Assembly (NCBI RefSeq): GCF_003697845.1
Contig: NZ_RDQE01000002.1
Coordinates: 62,001 to 126,000 of the forward strand
Length of the DNA: 64,000 nt
Origin: Halobellus captivus
Lineage (GTDB): Archaea > Halobacteriota > Halobacteria > Halobacteriales > Haloferacaceae
Direction: 5' to 3'
This document shows, one piece after another, positions 1-11,631 of this stretch; position 1 is the stretch's first letter, and each line of letters opens with the position of its first letter. Below the pieces are notes generated by a model. That model did not search any database. It saw nothing but the letters and a program-made list of their open reading frames with translations, and was not told where the DNA came from. Position numbers and translations under genes: made by a program.

Positions 1-993
1 CTCGGCGTGATGCGGTACGGCGACCAGACGGTCGAGGCCGTCCTCGACCGCGACCGCGCCGGCGACCGCGTCGCCGATCACGAGCCCGACCTCGCCGACG
101 CGCCGATCGTCGACTCCTTCGAGGAGGCGCTCGCCGCGGCCGAGGGCGGCGTCGACGCGCTCTACATCGGTATCGCGCCGATCGGCGGCGGCTTCGACGA
201 GACCTGGCGCGACGACGTTCGCGCCGCGATCGCGGCGGGCTGTGACGTCGTCAGCGGGCTCCACTACTTCCTTAACGAGGACGAGGAGTTCGTCGATCTG
301 GCGGCCGAACACGGCGTCGAACTCCGCGACGTTCGAAAGCCTCCCGAGGACCTCGGCGTCGCGACCGGCCGCTCCGACGACGTCGACGCCGACGTGGTGC
401 TCACGGTCGGAACCGACTGCTCGGTGGGGAAGATGACCGCCTCCCTGGAGATCGTCGAGGCCGCCCGCGACCGCGGTATCGACGCCGCGCTCGTTCCCAC
501 CGGCCAGACGGGAATCATGATCGCCGGCTGGGGGAACCCGATCGATCGCGTGGTATCCGACTTCACCGCCGGCGCGGTCGAGGAGATGCTCCTCGAGATC
601 GGCGACGACCACGACCTGCTCGTCGTCGAGGGCCAGGGGACCATCATCCACCCCGCCTACTCGGCGGTCACCTGCGGGATCCTCCACGGGTCGATGGCCG
701 ACGGGCTCGTGCTCTGTCACGCCGCCGGCCGCGAGTCGATCCACGGCTACGAGGGGTTCGATCTCCCGCCGTTTTCCGACTACGTCGACCTCTACGAGGA
801 CCTCTCCGAGCCGGTCCACGAGACCTCCGTCGTCGCCGGCGCGGTCAACACGAAGGACGTCGGCGACGACGACGAGGCGGCCGACGTGGTCGACGCGTTC
901 GGCGAGGAGGTGGGCGTTCCGGCCGCCGACCCGGTCCGCCACGGGGCCGACCGGATCGTCGACGGGATCGTCGACGAGGTGCTCGAGGGATGA
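1..993 (+). CDS. dgcN: DUF1611 family protein, DgcN-like (5' end outside window)
   Basis: The reading frame is open from the first base (codons ahead of the first GTG/ATG read L-G-V-M-R-Y-G), so the true start probably lies before the window. The protein resembles the DUF1611 family, with a Walker-A-like TVGTDCSVGKMTAS segment around residue 135 and a VVEGQGTIIHPAYS segment further on. In marine bacteria and haloarchaea DUF1611 proteins (DgcN) act as D-glutamate N-acetyltransferases beside an enolase-superfamily racemase (DgcA), which is exactly the next gene. The stop overlaps that gene's start as ATGA, implying translational coupling. Family assignment is firm; the D-glutamate role is inferred from the pairing. 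Confidence 0.8.
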   Translation, partial: LGVMRYGDQTVEAVLDRDRAGDRVADHEPDLADAPIVDSFEEALAAAEGGVDALYIGIAPIGGGFDETWRDDVRAAIAAGCDVVSGLHYFLNEDEEFVDLAAEHGVELRDVRKPPEDLGVATGRSDDVDADVVLTVGTDCSVGKMTASLEIVEAARDRGIDAALVPTGQTGIMIAGWGNPIDRVVSDFTAGAVEEMLLEIGDDHDLLVVEGQGTIIHPAYSAVTCGILHGSMADGLVLCHAAGRESIHGYEGFDLPPFSDYVDLYEDLSEPVHETSVVAGAVNTKDVGDDDEAADVVDAFGEEVGVPAADPVRHGADRIVDGIVDEVLEG

Positions 994-2030
994 GCCTCGA
1001 GGCCGGCTTCGAACGGGTCGCGATGGAGCTCGACGAGCCGTTCACGATCGCCCGGAGCACCCAAACGGAGGCCGAGAACCTGATCGTCCGCGTGACCGAC
1101 GACGACGGGACGACGGGGATCGGCGGCGCGGCCCCCGCGAGACACTACGGCGAGACAGCCGACACCGTCGCCGCGGTGCTCCCGGAGCTGCTCGACGTCG
1201 TCGAGGACGTGGGCGACCCGCACGCGCTGACGACGATCGAAGGGCGAATGAAGGAGGTCGTCCGCGACAATCCGGCCGCCCGCTGTGCGGTCTCGATCGC
1301 GCTCCACGACCTGGCCGCGAAGCGGCTCGACGTTCCCCTGTACAGGCTGTGGGGGCTCGAGGCCTCGTCGACGCCGGACTCCTCCTTCACGATCGGGATC
1401 GATTCGGTCGAGCGGATGCGCGAGAAGACGGCCGACGCGGCCGACGCGGGCTACCCGATCCTGAAGGTGAAACTCGGCGGCGACCGCGACCGCGAGATCG
1501 TCGAGACGGTCCGGGAGGCCGCGCCCGACGCGACGATCCGCGTCGACGCCAACGAGGCGTGGACGCCCCGCGAGACCGTCGCGAAGAGCGAGTGGCTCGC
1601 GGAGCTGGGCGTGGAGTTCATCGAGCAGCCGGTTCCGGCCGAGGACCCCGAGGGACTGAAGTTCGCCTACGAGCGCTCGGCGCTGCCGATCGCGGCCGAC
1701 GAGTCCTGCGTCACCGCCGCGGATATTCCCGCGATCGCCGACCGGTGTGACATCGCGAACCTCAAGCTGATGAAGACGGGCGGACTGCTCGAGGCGCGGC
1801 GGGCGATCGCGACCGCGCGCTCGCACGGCCTCGAGGTCATGCTCGGCTGTATGGTCGAGTCGAACGCCTCGATCGCGGCCGCGACCCACCTCGCGCCGCT
1901 CCTGGATTACGCCGACCTCGACGGCTCGCTGCTGCTCGCCGAGGACCCCTTCGACGGCCCGGACCTCGCGAGCGGCGTGATCCCGCTCTCGGACGCCGAT
2001 CGTGCCGGAACCGGCGCGGTCAGGCGGTAG
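990..2030 (+). CDS. dgcA: Enolase-superfamily epimerase, DgcA-like (N-acetyl-D-glutamate racemase / dipeptide epimerase)
   Basis: The 346-aa protein has the mandelate racemase/muconate-lactonizing enzyme layout. A KVK acid/base motif lies at residues 159-161, metal ligands at D186, E212 and D237, and the second lysine in the LKLMKTGG strand near residue 262. That arrangement is the dipeptide-epimerase subgroup (1,1-proton transfer). It starts inside the stop of the DUF1611 gene (ATGA), the published dgcN-dgcA arrangement for D-glutamate catabolism through N-acetyl-glutamate. L-Ala-D/L-Glu epimerase is the older annotation for the same family. The substrate is inferred from context. Confidence 0.8.
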   Translation: MSLEAGFERVAMELDEPFTIARSTQTEAENLIVRVTDDDGTTGIGGAAPARHYGETADTVAAVLPELLDVVEDVGDPHALTTIEGRMKEVVRDNPAARCAVSIALHDLAAKRLDVPLYRLWGLEASSTPDSSFTIGIDSVERMREKTADAADAGYPILKVKLGGDRDREIVETVREAAPDATIRVDANEAWTPRETVAKSEWLAELGVEFIEQPVPAEDPEGLKFAYERSALPIAADESCVTAADIPAIADRCDIANLKLMKTGGLLEARRAIATARSHGLEVMLGCMVESNASIAAATHLAPLLDYADLDGSLLLAEDPFDGPDLASGVIPLSDADRAGTGAVRR

Positions 2031-2066
2031 CTCCGAGGCCACCGTCCCCGCGCTCCGGACCGCCGA

Positions 2067-3209
2067 CTACCGCAGGAACTCGACCGCGGCCCCCTGTCCG
2101 AACCCGACACACAGCGTCGCGAGCCCGCGCTCCGCGTCCCGCTTCTCCATCTCGTGGAGCAGCGTGACGGGCAGCCGCGCGCCGGAGGCCCCGAGCGGGT
2201 GGCCGATCGCGATCGCGCCGCCGTTGACGTTGTAGACGTCCTCGTCGATCCCGAGCTCGCGGCGGGCGTACTCACACTGGGAGGCGAACGCCTCGTTGAG
2301 CTCGACGAGGTCGTAGTCGTCGATCGTCGTCCCGGCGCGGTCGAGCAGATCCCGGGTGGCGGGGACCGGCCCGATCCCCATCACGGTCGGGTCGACGCCG
2401 GCGACCGCGTTCGTCCCCACCTCCGCGAGCACGTCCAGCCCGTGGTCCTCGGCGAACGCCCGGCTCGTGACGACCGTCAGCGCCGCGCCGTCGGAGATCT
2501 GCGAGGCGTTCCCGGCGGTGACGGTCCCGTCGCCGGTGAACGCCGGAGACAGCTCGGCGAGCGTTTCGGGGGTCGTGTCGGGGCGGATCCCCTCGTCCTC
2601 GTCGACGAGCCCGTCCGCGGTCTCGACGGGGACGATCTCGTCGTCGAAGCGGCCCGAATCGGTCGCCTCCGCGGCGCGACGGTGGCTCCGGGCGGCGTAC
2701 TCGTCCTGCGCCTCCCGGCTCACGTCGTACTCCTCCGCGACCTTCTCGGCGGTCATCCCCATCTGGAGCTGGAAGACGTTGTACCGCTCGGAGAGCTCCG
2801 GATGGAGATGCTGGTAGGAGTCGCCGTCCATCGGGACGCGGCTCATGTTCTCGACGCCGCCGGCGATCACGCAGTCGCGGTTGCCCGCGGTGACCGCGTC
2901 GGCCGCGGAAATGATCGCCTGCATCGAGGAGGCACACCAGCGGTTGATCGAGGTCGCCGGCACCGACTCGCCGAGCTCCGAGAGCAGCGCGATCACCCGG
3001 GCCACGTTGTTGTCCTGTTCGGTCCGCTGCTGGGCGACCCCCCACATCAGGTCGTCGACGTGGTCGCTCGAGAGCCCCGTCTCCGCGAGCGCGTGGTCGA
3101 CGAGCCGCGTCGAGAGGTCCTCGCTCCGGACGTCCGCGAAGACGCCGCCGTCCCGTCCCTGTGGCGTTCGATACGCGGCCGCGATCACCGGCGTCGTGGC
3201 GTCGGTCAT
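2067..3209 (-). CDS. Thiolase family protein (acetyl-CoA C-acyltransferase)
   Basis: This 380-aa protein is a thiolase of normal length. The nucleophilic cysteine lies in [11 protein letters not shown] (C92), the His in [16 protein letters not shown] (H337), and the second Cys in [10 protein letters not shown] (C367). The usual CxGGG-G loop is changed to CVGFGQG. It likely cleaves or forms beta-ketoacyl-CoA in fatty-acid or acetoacetyl-CoA metabolism; no other beta-oxidation gene is adjacent to narrow the substrate. A TATA-like ATTTAAG is centred 27-28 nt upstream of the ATG, suggesting a leaderless mRNA. Confidence 0.9.
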   Translation of the reverse strand: MTDATTPVIAAAYRTPQGRDGGVFADVRSEDLSTRLVDHALAETGLSSDHVDDLMWGVAQQRTEQDNNVARVIALLSELGESVPATSINRWCASSMQAIISAADAVTAGNRDCVIAGGVENMSRVPMDGDSYQHLHPELSERYNVFQLQMGMTAEKVAEEYDVSREAQDEYAARSHRRAAEATDSGRFDDEIVPVETADGLVDEDEGIRPDTTPETLAELSPAFTGDGTVTAGNASQISDGAALTVVTSRAFAEDHGLDVLAEVGTNAVAGVDPTVMGIGPVPATRDLLDRAGTTIDDYDLVELNEAFASQCEYARRELGIDEDVYNVNGGAIAIGHPLGASGARLPVTLLHEMEKRDAERGLATLCVGFGQGAAVEFLR

Positions 3210-3233
3210 GCCGGAACGGAGACCCGTGACGGG

Positions 3234-3240
3234 CTTAAAT
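3234..3240 (-). promoter_or_regulatory. TATA-like box for the thiolase gene
   Basis: ATTTAAG on the minus strand is centred about 28 nt before the ATG ending at 3209. This is the haloarchaeal spacing for transcription starting at or next to the start codon. Confidence 0.6.
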
Positions 3241-3280
3241 GGGCGTGGAACCGTGGAGAATCCTCCCGCAGTTTATCGTT

Positions 3281-4858
<1,578 letters not shown>

Positions 4859-4880
4859 ACCTCATCCACCCCGCCGCGCG

Positions 4881-4890
4881 GTAATTACCC
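4881..4890 (-). promoter_or_regulatory. TATA-like box of gpmI
   Basis: The palindromic GGTAATTACC lies about 27 nt upstream of the gpmI ATG on the minus strand, the only AT-rich stretch in a GC-rich gap. Confidence 0.55.
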
Positions 4891-4910
4891 TTCGCTCCGG
4901 ACGCGGTGAC

Positions 4911-4960
4911 GCCCCACGACGCCCCACGACGACCCGCGACGACCCGCGACGCCCCACGAC
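4911..4960. repeat. Five tandem 10-bp units between gpmI and the ArsR-type gene
   Basis: Five consecutive decamers are seen in the order A-A-B-B-A, where A is GCCCCACGAC and B is GACCCGCGAC. They lie upstream of the gpmI promoter and 100 bp before the start of the regulator gene. They have no evident coding role and could be a slippage product or a protein-binding array. Confidence 0.85.
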
Positions 4961-5064
4961 GGCTCCTTCGGGTCGGAGTCCGTCGTTCGGGGCGGCTCGG
5001 CCCGTCGCTATCGGCCGATCGCGGGAAGCCAACCTTTTGTCCGTCCGACGCTAACCACACGTTA

Positions 5065-5724
5065 ATGGACTCCGCGGTACTGCTCGATCTCCTCGGGAAC
5101 GAGAACCGGCGACGCATCCTCCGACTGCTCGCCGAGAAACCCTGCTACGTCACGGAGATCTCGGAGTACCTCGGCGTGAGCCCGAAGGCCGTCATCGACC
5201 ACCTCCGCAAGCTGGAGGAGGCCGGGCTGATCGAATCGACCACCGACGACCAACGGCGGAAGTACTTCCGTATCACCCGGAGCCTGCGGCTCGAGGTGAG
5301 CGTCTCTCCCTACGGATTCGGCGCGAAGAGCGCGTACCCCGCCAGCAAGGGTCTCGACATGTCCGGACGGTGTCCGCACCTCTCGATCGAGGTCCCCGAC
5401 GGCGGCGAGGGCACGGACGAGATCGCCGACCTCGCCGCCGAGTACGGGCGGCTCCGCGAGCTCGACCGGGAGCTGTCGGTCGCCAAGCGGTGGGTCCACG
5501 GCCGCGTCGAGGACGCGCTCGCGGAGATAGACGAGCGGCTCGGCACCGAGGCGGACAGCCGGTTTTACGCCGCCGTGCTCGCCGCCCTGGCGGAGACCGA
5601 CGGCTCCGTCGAGGCCGTCGTCGAGGAGGTCGGCGCGCCCGAGAACGCCGTCGTCGACGCCCTTCGGCGGCTCGCCGACGTCGGCGTCGTCACCCGTGAC
5701 GGCGAGCGGTTCCGGATACGGTGA
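5065..5724 (+). CDS. ArsR-family winged-helix transcriptional regulator
   Basis: The ATG at 5065 is chosen because the protein then begins directly with the winged-helix domain (LLGNENRRRILRLL, then the recognition region LGVSPKAVIDHLRKLEEAGLI, about residues 5-60), giving 219 aa. A longer frame upstream only reads through the decamer repeats. The middle is a linker with a predicted helical segment, and a second short winged-helix-like segment (VVDALRRLADVGVVTRDG) closes the protein. It is a cytoplasmic DNA-binding regulator of unknown ligand; a DMT exporter follows. Confidence 0.85.
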   Translation: MDSAVLLDLLGNENRRRILRLLAEKPCYVTEISEYLGVSPKAVIDHLRKLEEAGLIESTTDDQRRKYFRITRSLRLEVSVSPYGFGAKSAYPASKGLDMSGRCPHLSIEVPDGGEGTDEIADLAAEYGRLRELDRELSVAKRWVHGRVEDALAEIDERLGTEADSRFYAAVLAALAETDGSVEAVVEEVGAPENAVVDALRRLADVGVVTRDGERFRIR

Positions 5725-5839
5725 GTTCGCCGCCGACCGTCCCCGACGGTCGACTTCGTCGTCATGGGGACCCGTTCCGGCAGCCGGCGGCGGCGGCCGC
5801 TTTCGGAAGCTTTTGGCGGGGCGACTACCCACCTCCGAC

Positions 5840-6760
5840 GTGAGCCGCTACCGTAACCTCTCGTTGTTCCTCCTCCTCGCCGCCGTGTGGGGCTCGGCGT
5901 TCATGGCGATAAACGCCGGGCTGGCGTACTTCCCGCCCGTGCTGTTCGCCGCCGTTCGGTACGACGTCGCCGGCGTGGTGATGCTCGCCTACGCGGCGTA
6001 CGTCGTCGACGACCCGATCCCCCGCGGTCGCGGCGAGTGGAAGCTCGTCGCCGTCGGCGCGGTGCTCCTCATCGCGGCCTACCACGCCTTCCTGTTCGTC
6101 GGCCAGACGGACCCCGAGGTGACGAGCGCGGTCGCGTCCGTCACCGTCGGTCTCTCGCCGGTGTTGACGACGGTGTTCGCGCGGGCGTTCCTCCCCTCCG
6201 AACGCCTGACGGTTCTCGGCGTCCTCGGCCTCCTGATCGGGCTCGCCGGCGCGGGCGTGCTGGCCGCGCCCGACCCCTCGAACCTCGCCGCGGGCGGGAC
6301 CGTCGCGAAGTTCCTCGTGTTCCTCGCGGCCGCGTCGTTCGCGCTCGGGTCGGTGCTCACCCGCGCGCTCGACGTGGGAATGGAGATAGAGACCATGGAG
6401 GCGTGGTCGATGCTGTTCGGCGCGGCGATCATGCACGTCGTCGCGTTCGGGCTCGGCGAGTCGGTGGCCGAGGTGGTCTGGACGACCGAGGCGCTGCTCG
6501 CGCTCGGCTACCTCGCGGTGGTCGCCAGCGGTTTCGGCTACCTCGTCTACTTCCACCTGCTCGACCGGGTCGGGCCGATCGAGATCAACCTCGTCTCCTA
6601 CGTCGCGCCCGTGTTCGCGGCGCTCTCCGGCTGGCTCGTGTTGAACGAGGGGCTCACCCCGAACACGGTCGCCGGCTTCCTGCTCATCTGTTGCGGGTTC
6701 GCGCTCGTCAAGCGCGCGGCGATCCGCGAGGAGCTCCGGCGGCGGGGCGTGGGAGCGTAG
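5840..6760 (+). CDS. EamA/DMT-superfamily transporter
   Basis: The GTG at 5840 is preferred because the first membrane helix (RNLSLFLLLAAVWGSAFMAI) then begins at the usual place. The resulting 306 aa with about ten hydrophobic segments in two EamA repeats matches the family (about 300 aa). A longer start at 5696 overlaps the regulator and adds a low-complexity tail. Such proteins export amino acids or other small metabolites; the substrate cannot be told from sequence. Confidence 0.85.
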   Translation: MSRYRNLSLFLLLAAVWGSAFMAINAGLAYFPPVLFAAVRYDVAGVVMLAYAAYVVDDPIPRGRGEWKLVAVGAVLLIAAYHAFLFVGQTDPEVTSAVASVTVGLSPVLTTVFARAFLPSERLTVLGVLGLLIGLAGAGVLAAPDPSNLAAGGTVAKFLVFLAAASFALGSVLTRALDVGMEIETMEAWSMLFGAAIMHVVAFGLGESVAEVVWTTEALLALGYLAVVASGFGYLVYFHLLDRVGPIEINLVSYVAPVFAALSGWLVLNEGLTPNTVAGFLLICCGFALVKRAAIREELRRRGVGA

Positions 6761-6832
6761 TCCCGTCGAGCGTCAGGTCGGCGAACCGTTCCGACCCAGC
6801 AGGCCTTTGTCGCGTCCACACGAGTCGCCGGT

Positions 6833-7471
6833 ATGAACCGACAGGAGATCGCCGCCCGGATCGACCACACCGTGCTCGGCCCGACGACGACGTTCGAGGA
6901 CGTCGAACGCGTCCTCAGGGAGGCCGACACGCACGGGATGAACGTCTGTATTCCGCCGTGTTACCTCACGGAGGCGAGCGAGCACGACGCGACCCCGGAC
7001 ACGGTCGCGACCGTCGTGGGGTTCCCGCACGGCCAGTCGTCGATGGGCACCAAACGCGACGAGGCCGTCAACGCCTGGAACGACGGGGCCGACGAGATCG
7101 ACCTCGTGATCAACGTCGGCCGGCTGAAGGCCGGCGAGGACGACGCGGTCGCGGCGGAACTCGCCGAGGTCGTCGCGGCCGTCCCGGTCCCGGTGAAGGT
7201 CATCATCGAGACCGCGCTCCTGACCGACGCCGAGAAACGCCGGGCCTGCGAGGCCGCCGTCGACGCCGACGCCGACATGGTGAAGACGTCGACCGGCTTC
7301 GCCGACGGCGGCGCGACGGTCCCCGACGTGACGTTGATGAGCGAGTATCTCCCGGTGAAGGCCTCCGGCGGCGTCGGCTCCTACGAGGAGGCGATGGCGA
7401 TGTTCGACGCCGGCGCGGAGCGGATCGGCGCCTCCTCGGGGGTCGCGATCGTCGAGGGCGCGCCGGAGTGA
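6833..7471 (+). CDS. deoC: Deoxyribose-phosphate aldolase
   Basis: The 212-aa protein is the usual length for archaeal DeoC. The Schiff-base lysine lies in MVKTSTGF (K151), with the acidic residues of [10 protein letters not shown] and the second lysine in [13 protein letters not shown]. It splits 2-deoxyribose 5-phosphate into glyceraldehyde 3-phosphate and acetaldehyde in deoxynucleoside salvage. It stands 72 bp after the transporter and ends 20 bp from the convergent APC permease. Confidence 0.96.
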   Translation: MNRQEIAARIDHTVLGPTTTFEDVERVLREADTHGMNVCIPPCYLTEASEHDATPDTVATVVGFPHGQSSMGTKRDEAVNAWNDGADEIDLVINVGRLKAGEDDAVAAELAEVVAAVPVPVKVIIETALLTDAEKRRACEAAVDADADMVKTSTGFADGGATVPDVTLMSEYLPVKASGGVGSYEEAMAMFDAGAERIGASSGVAIVEGAPE

Positions 7472-7490
7472 ACGAGAGGGTAGGAGGGGA

Positions 7491-9896
7491 TTAGCGGTCG
7501 TCGCGAGCGTTCTCGTCGCTGCGGGCGTTCTCGTCGCCGTTCCCGGACGCCTCCTCACCCTCGGACGCCTCTTCGACCGCGGGCGTGTTCGGCTCGGACT
7601 CCACGCCGACCTCCGCGTACGAGTCGGCGCGGTCGCGGGAGCCGGACCCGAACAGCCGGTCGAAAAGGCCGCGGTCGTGGCGCTTCTCCGCGAGCAGCAC
7701 CGAACACTCGACCTCGTAGAGCACGTCGAGCACGAGCGAGCCGCGGACCAGCCGCGAGAGCAGTCCCTTCTCCGTCGCGCCGATCACGAGCAGGGTCGCG
7801 TCGCGGGCGGCCTCGGCGATCCGCGACTCCACGTCGCCGGACTCGACGCGGAGCTCCGCGTCCCCGAGGCCGTTCTCGACCGCCCACGACTCGAGGAAGG
7901 CCTCCCCCGCCGCCCGGTCGTCGGCGACGTGAAGCAGCGTGACCTCGGATCCGAACTCGAGCTGGAGCGTCCGGGCGACCGCCGCCGACAGCTCCGAGTC
8001 GGGACCGCCCGCGGTCGGGACGAGGATCCGGGAGGCGTCGAACCCGCGATCCCGGAACACGAGGAAGTCACACGGCAGCGAGTGGGCGAGTTCGTCGACC
8101 GCCGACTCCGCGCGTCCCGGCGCGCCGTGGGAGTTCTCGCCCCAGCCCATCACCGTCAGGTCCGCGCCGTAGGTCCGCGCGGCGTCGAAGACCTCCTCGA
8201 ACACGCGGTGTGAGAGGACGACGTGGGTCTCCACGTCGACGCCGAACGTCTCGGCGTCCTCCTTGGCCCGGTCGAGCAGGTCGTGGGCCGCGTCGTGCGC
8301 GCCGCGGTCGCGGGCGGCCTCCAGCGACGTCTGGTCCGGCACGTTCGCGATGTTGATCGCGACGACCGTCCCGTCGCGCTGCTTGGCGATCGCGGACGCC
8401 AGCGTGATCAGGTGCTCCTCCGTCCGCGGGTTCGCGATCGGCACCATCACCCGGTAGTCGCCGCCGCTGGGTTGGAGGGAGGTCGCGGCCGACACCGCAG
8501 CTTCGGGGAGTTCCTCCGAGCGGTCGAGGATCCACGTTCCCAACACGCCGCGAGCTTCGACCTTCGAGCGAGCGTACCCGAAGTACCAGAGGGCGGCGAA
8601 GACGACCAACCCGGCCGAGAGCAGGATGATCCGGGGGTTGATGTACGCGATCAGCGCGAACGACGACACCGTGCCGATGAGCGGAACGATCGGGTAGAAG
8701 GGCACCTCGAAGTCGGGGTCGTACCCCTCGACCTCGGACTCGCGCATCACGATGAGCGCGAGGTTCAACAGCCCGTAGACGATGAGGTGGAGCACGGACC
8801 CCATCGTCGACAGCGACTCGACGCCGCCGGCGACGAGGAACGCGAGAATGAGCCCGCCGGTGAGCGCGATCGACTTGTACGGCGTCCCGAAGCGCTCGTG
8901 GATCTCGTTGAGTTTCGGGGTGACGATCTTCTCGCGACCCATCGCGAAGTTGATCCGCGACGACGAGAGGATCGACGCGTTGGCCGAGGACGCGGTCGCG
9001 AGCAGGCCGCCGATGAGCAGCATCGCGGCCCCGATCCCGCCGAGCGAGTAGCCGAACACCGCGTAGTTACCGAACAGCAGCCTTGCGGCGTCGACGACGG
9101 CGGTCTCGTTGTTCGCGACGAGTTCGTTCGGGACCGCCGCGAGCAACACCACGAGGAACAGCGCGTACACGACGGTGACGATGACGACCGACCCGAGGAC
9201 CGCGAGCGGGAGGTTCCGTCCGGGGTTCTTGATCTCCTCGGCGACCGAGGTGATCTGGACGAATCCCAGATACGAGACGAAGATGATCCCCGTCACGGGG
9301 AGCACCTGGCTCGTCGTGCCCTGCGGCGCGATCGGTCGCAACGACTCCATGTCGGCGTTCAACAGTCCGACGACCGTGAAGACGGCGAGGATGCCCAGAA
9401 GCGACATGACGATGACGATCTGGAGCCCGCCCGTCTCCTTCGCGCCGAAGTAGTTGACCGCGATGAAAAGCAACGCGCCGGCGAGCCCGATCACCTGTGC
9501 GGCCTCCAGCGTGAGCGGACCGACACCGACCGATCCGAGCCCGACGAGCGCGTTGACGTACTCGCCGAAGCCGTACATGTAGAACGCGGAGGCGAACGCG
9601 AGGCCGAGCCAGTTCGCCCAGCCGGCGATCGAACCGAAGAGCGGCCCGAGCGCTCTGTTGACGTAGAAGTACGCGCCGCCGGACTTCGGCATCGCCGTGC
9701 CGAGTTCCGAGGCCGAAAGCGCCGTGAACAGCGCGATCACGCCGCCGAGGACGAACGTGGCCGCCGCGAGCGGGCCGGCACGTGCGACCGCGGTGCCGGG
9801 CAGCACGAAGATGCCGGCACCGATCATGGTCCCGATACCGATCGTGAGCGCCGCGAGCGGCCCGAGGTCCTTCGCGAGTTCCTCGTCGCCGCTCAC
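7491..9896 (-). CDS. APC-family amino acid permease with C-terminal universal stress (Usp) domains
   Basis: The 801-aa protein begins with about 12 membrane helices of the APC superfamily ([18 protein letters not shown] near the N-terminus). Two UspA-like modules follow (approximately residues 490-630 and 640-750; second nucleotide-binding loop [19 protein letters not shown]). An acidic disordered tail ends it. GTG at 9896 is chosen because GGAGG sits 7 nt upstream and the transporter core begins at once; a GTG at 9953 would add a basic leader. The fusion is common in haloarchaea and may couple amino acid uptake to nucleotide or energy status. Confidence 0.9.
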   Translation of the reverse strand: MSGDEELAKDLGPLAALTIGIGTMIGAGIFVLPGTAVARAGPLAAATFVLGGVIALFTALSASELGTAMPKSGGAYFYVNRALGPLFGSIAGWANWLGLAFASAFYMYGFGEYVNALVGLGSVGVGPLTLEAAQVIGLAGALLFIAVNYFGAKETGGLQIVIVMSLLGILAVFTVVGLLNADMESLRPIAPQGTTSQVLPVTGIIFVSYLGFVQITSVAEEIKNPGRNLPLAVLGSVVIVTVVYALFLVVLLAAVPNELVANNETAVVDAARLLFGNYAVFGYSLGGIGAAMLLIGGLLATASSANASILSSSRINFAMGREKIVTPKLNEIHERFGTPYKSIALTGGLILAFLVAGGVESLSTMGSVLHLIVYGLLNLALIVMRESEVEGYDPDFEVPFYPIVPLIGTVSSFALIAYINPRIILLSAGLVVFAALWYFGYARSKVEARGVLGTWILDRSEELPEAAVSAATSLQPSGGDYRVMVPIANPRTEEHLITLASAIAKQRDGTVVAINIANVPDQTSLEAARDRGAHDAAHDLLDRAKEDAETFGVDVETHVVLSHRVFEEVFDAARTYGADLTVMGWGENSHGAPGRAESAVDELAHSLPCDFLVFRDRGFDASRILVPTAGGPDSELSAAVARTLQLEFGSEVTLLHVADDRAAGEAFLESWAVENGLGDAELRVESGDVESRIAEAARDATLLVIGATEKGLLSRLVRGSLVLDVLYEVECSVLLAEKRHDRGLFDRLFGSGSRDRADSYAEVGVESEPNTPAVEEASEGEEASGNGDENARSDENARDDR

Positions 9897-9903
9897 GCGC
9901 GCC

Positions 9904-9908
9904 CCTCC
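9904..9908 (-). promoter_or_regulatory. Shine-Dalgarno site of the APC-Usp gene
   Basis: GGAGG on the minus strand with 7 nt to the GTG at 9896. It decides the start and means this mRNA is probably not leaderless. Confidence 0.6.
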
Positions 9909-10126
9909 GTCGTGACGTCGTCGTCGACGATCGACACGACTGGCTTCGAACACGGGGTCATGGAGTACACTCTCTCGGCAAGGGATTTAGTCGGTTCGTT
10001 CATCTTCCGGCGGGCGGACGACGAGCGAGCCGGCGTGCAACGAGCGAGCCGGCGTGGCGTCTCGTGAGGCGTCCCCGCCCGGGAGATCCCGGTCGGTTTT
10101 TGCCCGTACACGACGGAAGGAGAACC

Positions 10127-10444
10127 ATGACCATCGACACGGCACGGGTCGAGGAGCTGATCGAGTCGGGGATCCCGGACGCGGTCGCGCGGGTGTCGAC
10201 CCCGCGGATCCACGACGACGAGGACGAGGACGCCCACTTCGCCGCGGTCGTCGTCTCGCCCGCCTTCGATGGCGAGTCGCTCGTCGACCAGCACCAGCGG
10301 GTGTACGACGCCGTCGGCGACCACATGACCCGCTCGGTCCACGCGCTGGAGATCAAGACGTACACGCCCGAGGCGTACGCCGAACACGGCGACGGGAACC
10401 TGGACGACGACCTCCGGACGGCCGGACTGCTCCCGGTCGAATAG
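10127..10444 (+). CDS. BolA family protein
   Basis: The ATG at 10127 gives 105 aa, the BolA size. The family core is seen: an acidic strand region, DGESLVDQHQRVYDAVGDHM, then SVHALEIKTYTPEAY, which carries the conserved His. BolA proteins partner with monothiol glutaredoxins in Fe-S cluster handling or act in stress responses; no glutaredoxin gene is adjacent. It is transcribed away from the permease. Confidence 0.9.
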   Translation: MTIDTARVEELIESGIPDAVARVSTPRIHDDEDEDAHFAAVVVSPAFDGESLVDQHQRVYDAVGDHMTRSVHALEIKTYTPEAYAEHGDGNLDDDLRTAGLLPVE

Positions 10445-10501
10445 CGTCGAGCGGGTGCGACCTCCGGGAGGCTTTCGGTCCCGGCGATCGTCGGTCCTCG
10501 C

Positions 10502-10708
10502 ATGAGCCCGTCACCCTCCACGCTCGATCGGCTCCGAGACGCCTCCTGGCCGGTCGTGATGCCCTTCGTCCTCCTCTTTCTCGCCGGCGTGTACCGCCGA
10601 GCGAGCCGGATCGATCCCGCGTTCGGCCTCGTCGTCGTCGCGTTCCTCGTCATGAACGGCGGGCTCGTCGCGCTCGGCGGATGGGCGGCGGGCCGGGAGC
10701 GGGACTGA
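10502..10708 (+). CDS. Small membrane protein, unknown
   Basis: A 68-aa protein with two hydrophobic segments (about residues 16-30 and 39-60, FGLVVVAFLVMNGGLVALGGWAAG). It begins at an ATG 58 nt after bolA and probably shares its transcript. No family recognised. A 21-bp direct duplication (offset 24 bp) covers its last codons and the sequence just after the stop. Confidence 0.6.
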   Translation: MSPSPSTLDRLRDASWPVVMPFVLLFLAGVYRRASRIDPAFGLVVVAFLVMNGGLVALGGWAAGRERD

Positions 10709-10784
10709 CGTTCGGGCCGGGAGCGGGACTGACTCCGCGGTTCGGGGGCGACGAGGGATCTTCGACCCGGAAGGGAGGACCGGT

Positions 10785-11576
10785 TCAGCGATCGGTGGCG
10801 TCCGCGTCGGCGTCGCCATCACCGTCGTCGTTTTCGTCGCCGTCGCCGCCGATGTCCGCGCTGGCATCGTCGACATCGCCGTCGCCACCGTCGGACGATT
10901 CCGCGCCCCGATCGGCCAACCCCGTGAGATGACCGACCTCCGGGAGGATGATCTCCTCGACGCCGAGGCGAACCGCGTTCTCCGAGCCGGGGAGACAACA
11001 GACCAGGGTTCCGTCGACGACGCCCGCGGTCGCGCGCGATCCGACCGTTCGCGTGCCGATCTCCTCGGCCGAGAGCCGGCGGAACAGCTCGCCGAAGCCG
11101 GGTAACTCCTTCTCGAAGAGCGGGTCGACCGCCTCGGGCGTGACGTCGTCGGGGGTCACGCCCGTGCCGCCGGTCGTCACGATGGCGTCGGTGTCCTCGC
11201 GTCGCGCGAGCCGGTCGACGGTCCCCTGAACCCCGTCGAAGTCGTCGTCGACGAGCTCGCGAACCGCGACCTCGTGGCCCGCGTCCTCGAAGGTCTCCAC
11301 GATCCGGTCGCCGGAGGCGTCCTCGTCCAGTGATCGAGACGAGGAGACCGTGACGACGGCGACTGCGACCGTCGCCGCGTCGTGTGCGTGATGGTCGTGG
11401 CCGCCGTGATCGTCGTGGTCGTGGCCGCCGTGATCGTCGTGGTCGTGGCTATCGTGGCCGCCGTGATCGTCGTGGTCGTGGCTATCGTGGCCGCCGTGAT
11501 CGTCGTGGTCGTGGCTATCGTGGCCGCCGTGACTATCGTCGACGTGACCGTGATGATCGTGATCGTCGTCGCTCAT
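10785..11576 (-). CDS. MoaB/MogA-type molybdenum cofactor protein with His/Asp-repeat N-terminus
   Basis: Residues 70-220 form a MoaB/MogA fold: the [11 protein letters not shown] opening, the IVTTGGTG molybdopterin-binding loop, [12 protein letters not shown] and the [20 protein letters not shown] segment. This family adenylylates molybdopterin. Ahead of it lie about 67 residues made almost wholly of His, Asp and Gly in repeated [11 protein letters not shown]-like units; a Gly/Asp tail follows. The His tract should bind Ni, Zn, Co or Cu and is absent from ordinary MoaB. Two moeA genes lie 11 kb away. Family firm, metal binding inferred. Confidence 0.88.
   Translation of the reverse strand: MSDDDHDHHGHVDDSHGGHDSHDHDDHGGHDSHDHDDHGGHDSHDHDDHGGHDHDDHGGHDHHAHDAATVAVAVVTVSSSRSLDEDASGDRIVETFEDAGHEVAVRELVDDDFDGVQGTVDRLARREDTDAIVTTGGTGVTPDDVTPEAVDPLFEKELPGFGELFRRLSAEEIGTRTVGSRATAGVVDGTLVCCLPGSENAVRLGVEEIILPEVGHLTGLADRGAESSDGGDGDVDDASADIGGDGDENDDGDGDADADATDR
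11401..11540. repeat. 33-bp tandem repeat inside the moaB-like gene
   Basis: Three exact 33-bp units start at 11425, 11458 and 11491, flanked by a 24-bp shortened unit (11401) and a partial unit (11524). Both unit lengths are multiples of three, so copy number can change without breaking the frame. They encode the His/Asp/Gly tract. Confidence 0.9.
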
Positions 11577-11631
11577 GTACGGCCGTTCGTTCGGGGACGT
11601 GAAAACGTCACTCGTCGCGGGCGGGGGCCTC

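Noticed and set aside
792-2042. Long minus-strand frame opposite dgcN/dgcA
   Set aside because: Arg-rich, repetitive translation with no domain; it mirrors the codon bias of the real genes on the plus strand.
11401-11540. CRISPR-like repeat
   Set aside because: Units are contiguous 33-bp tandem copies without spacers and lie in frame within a gene.
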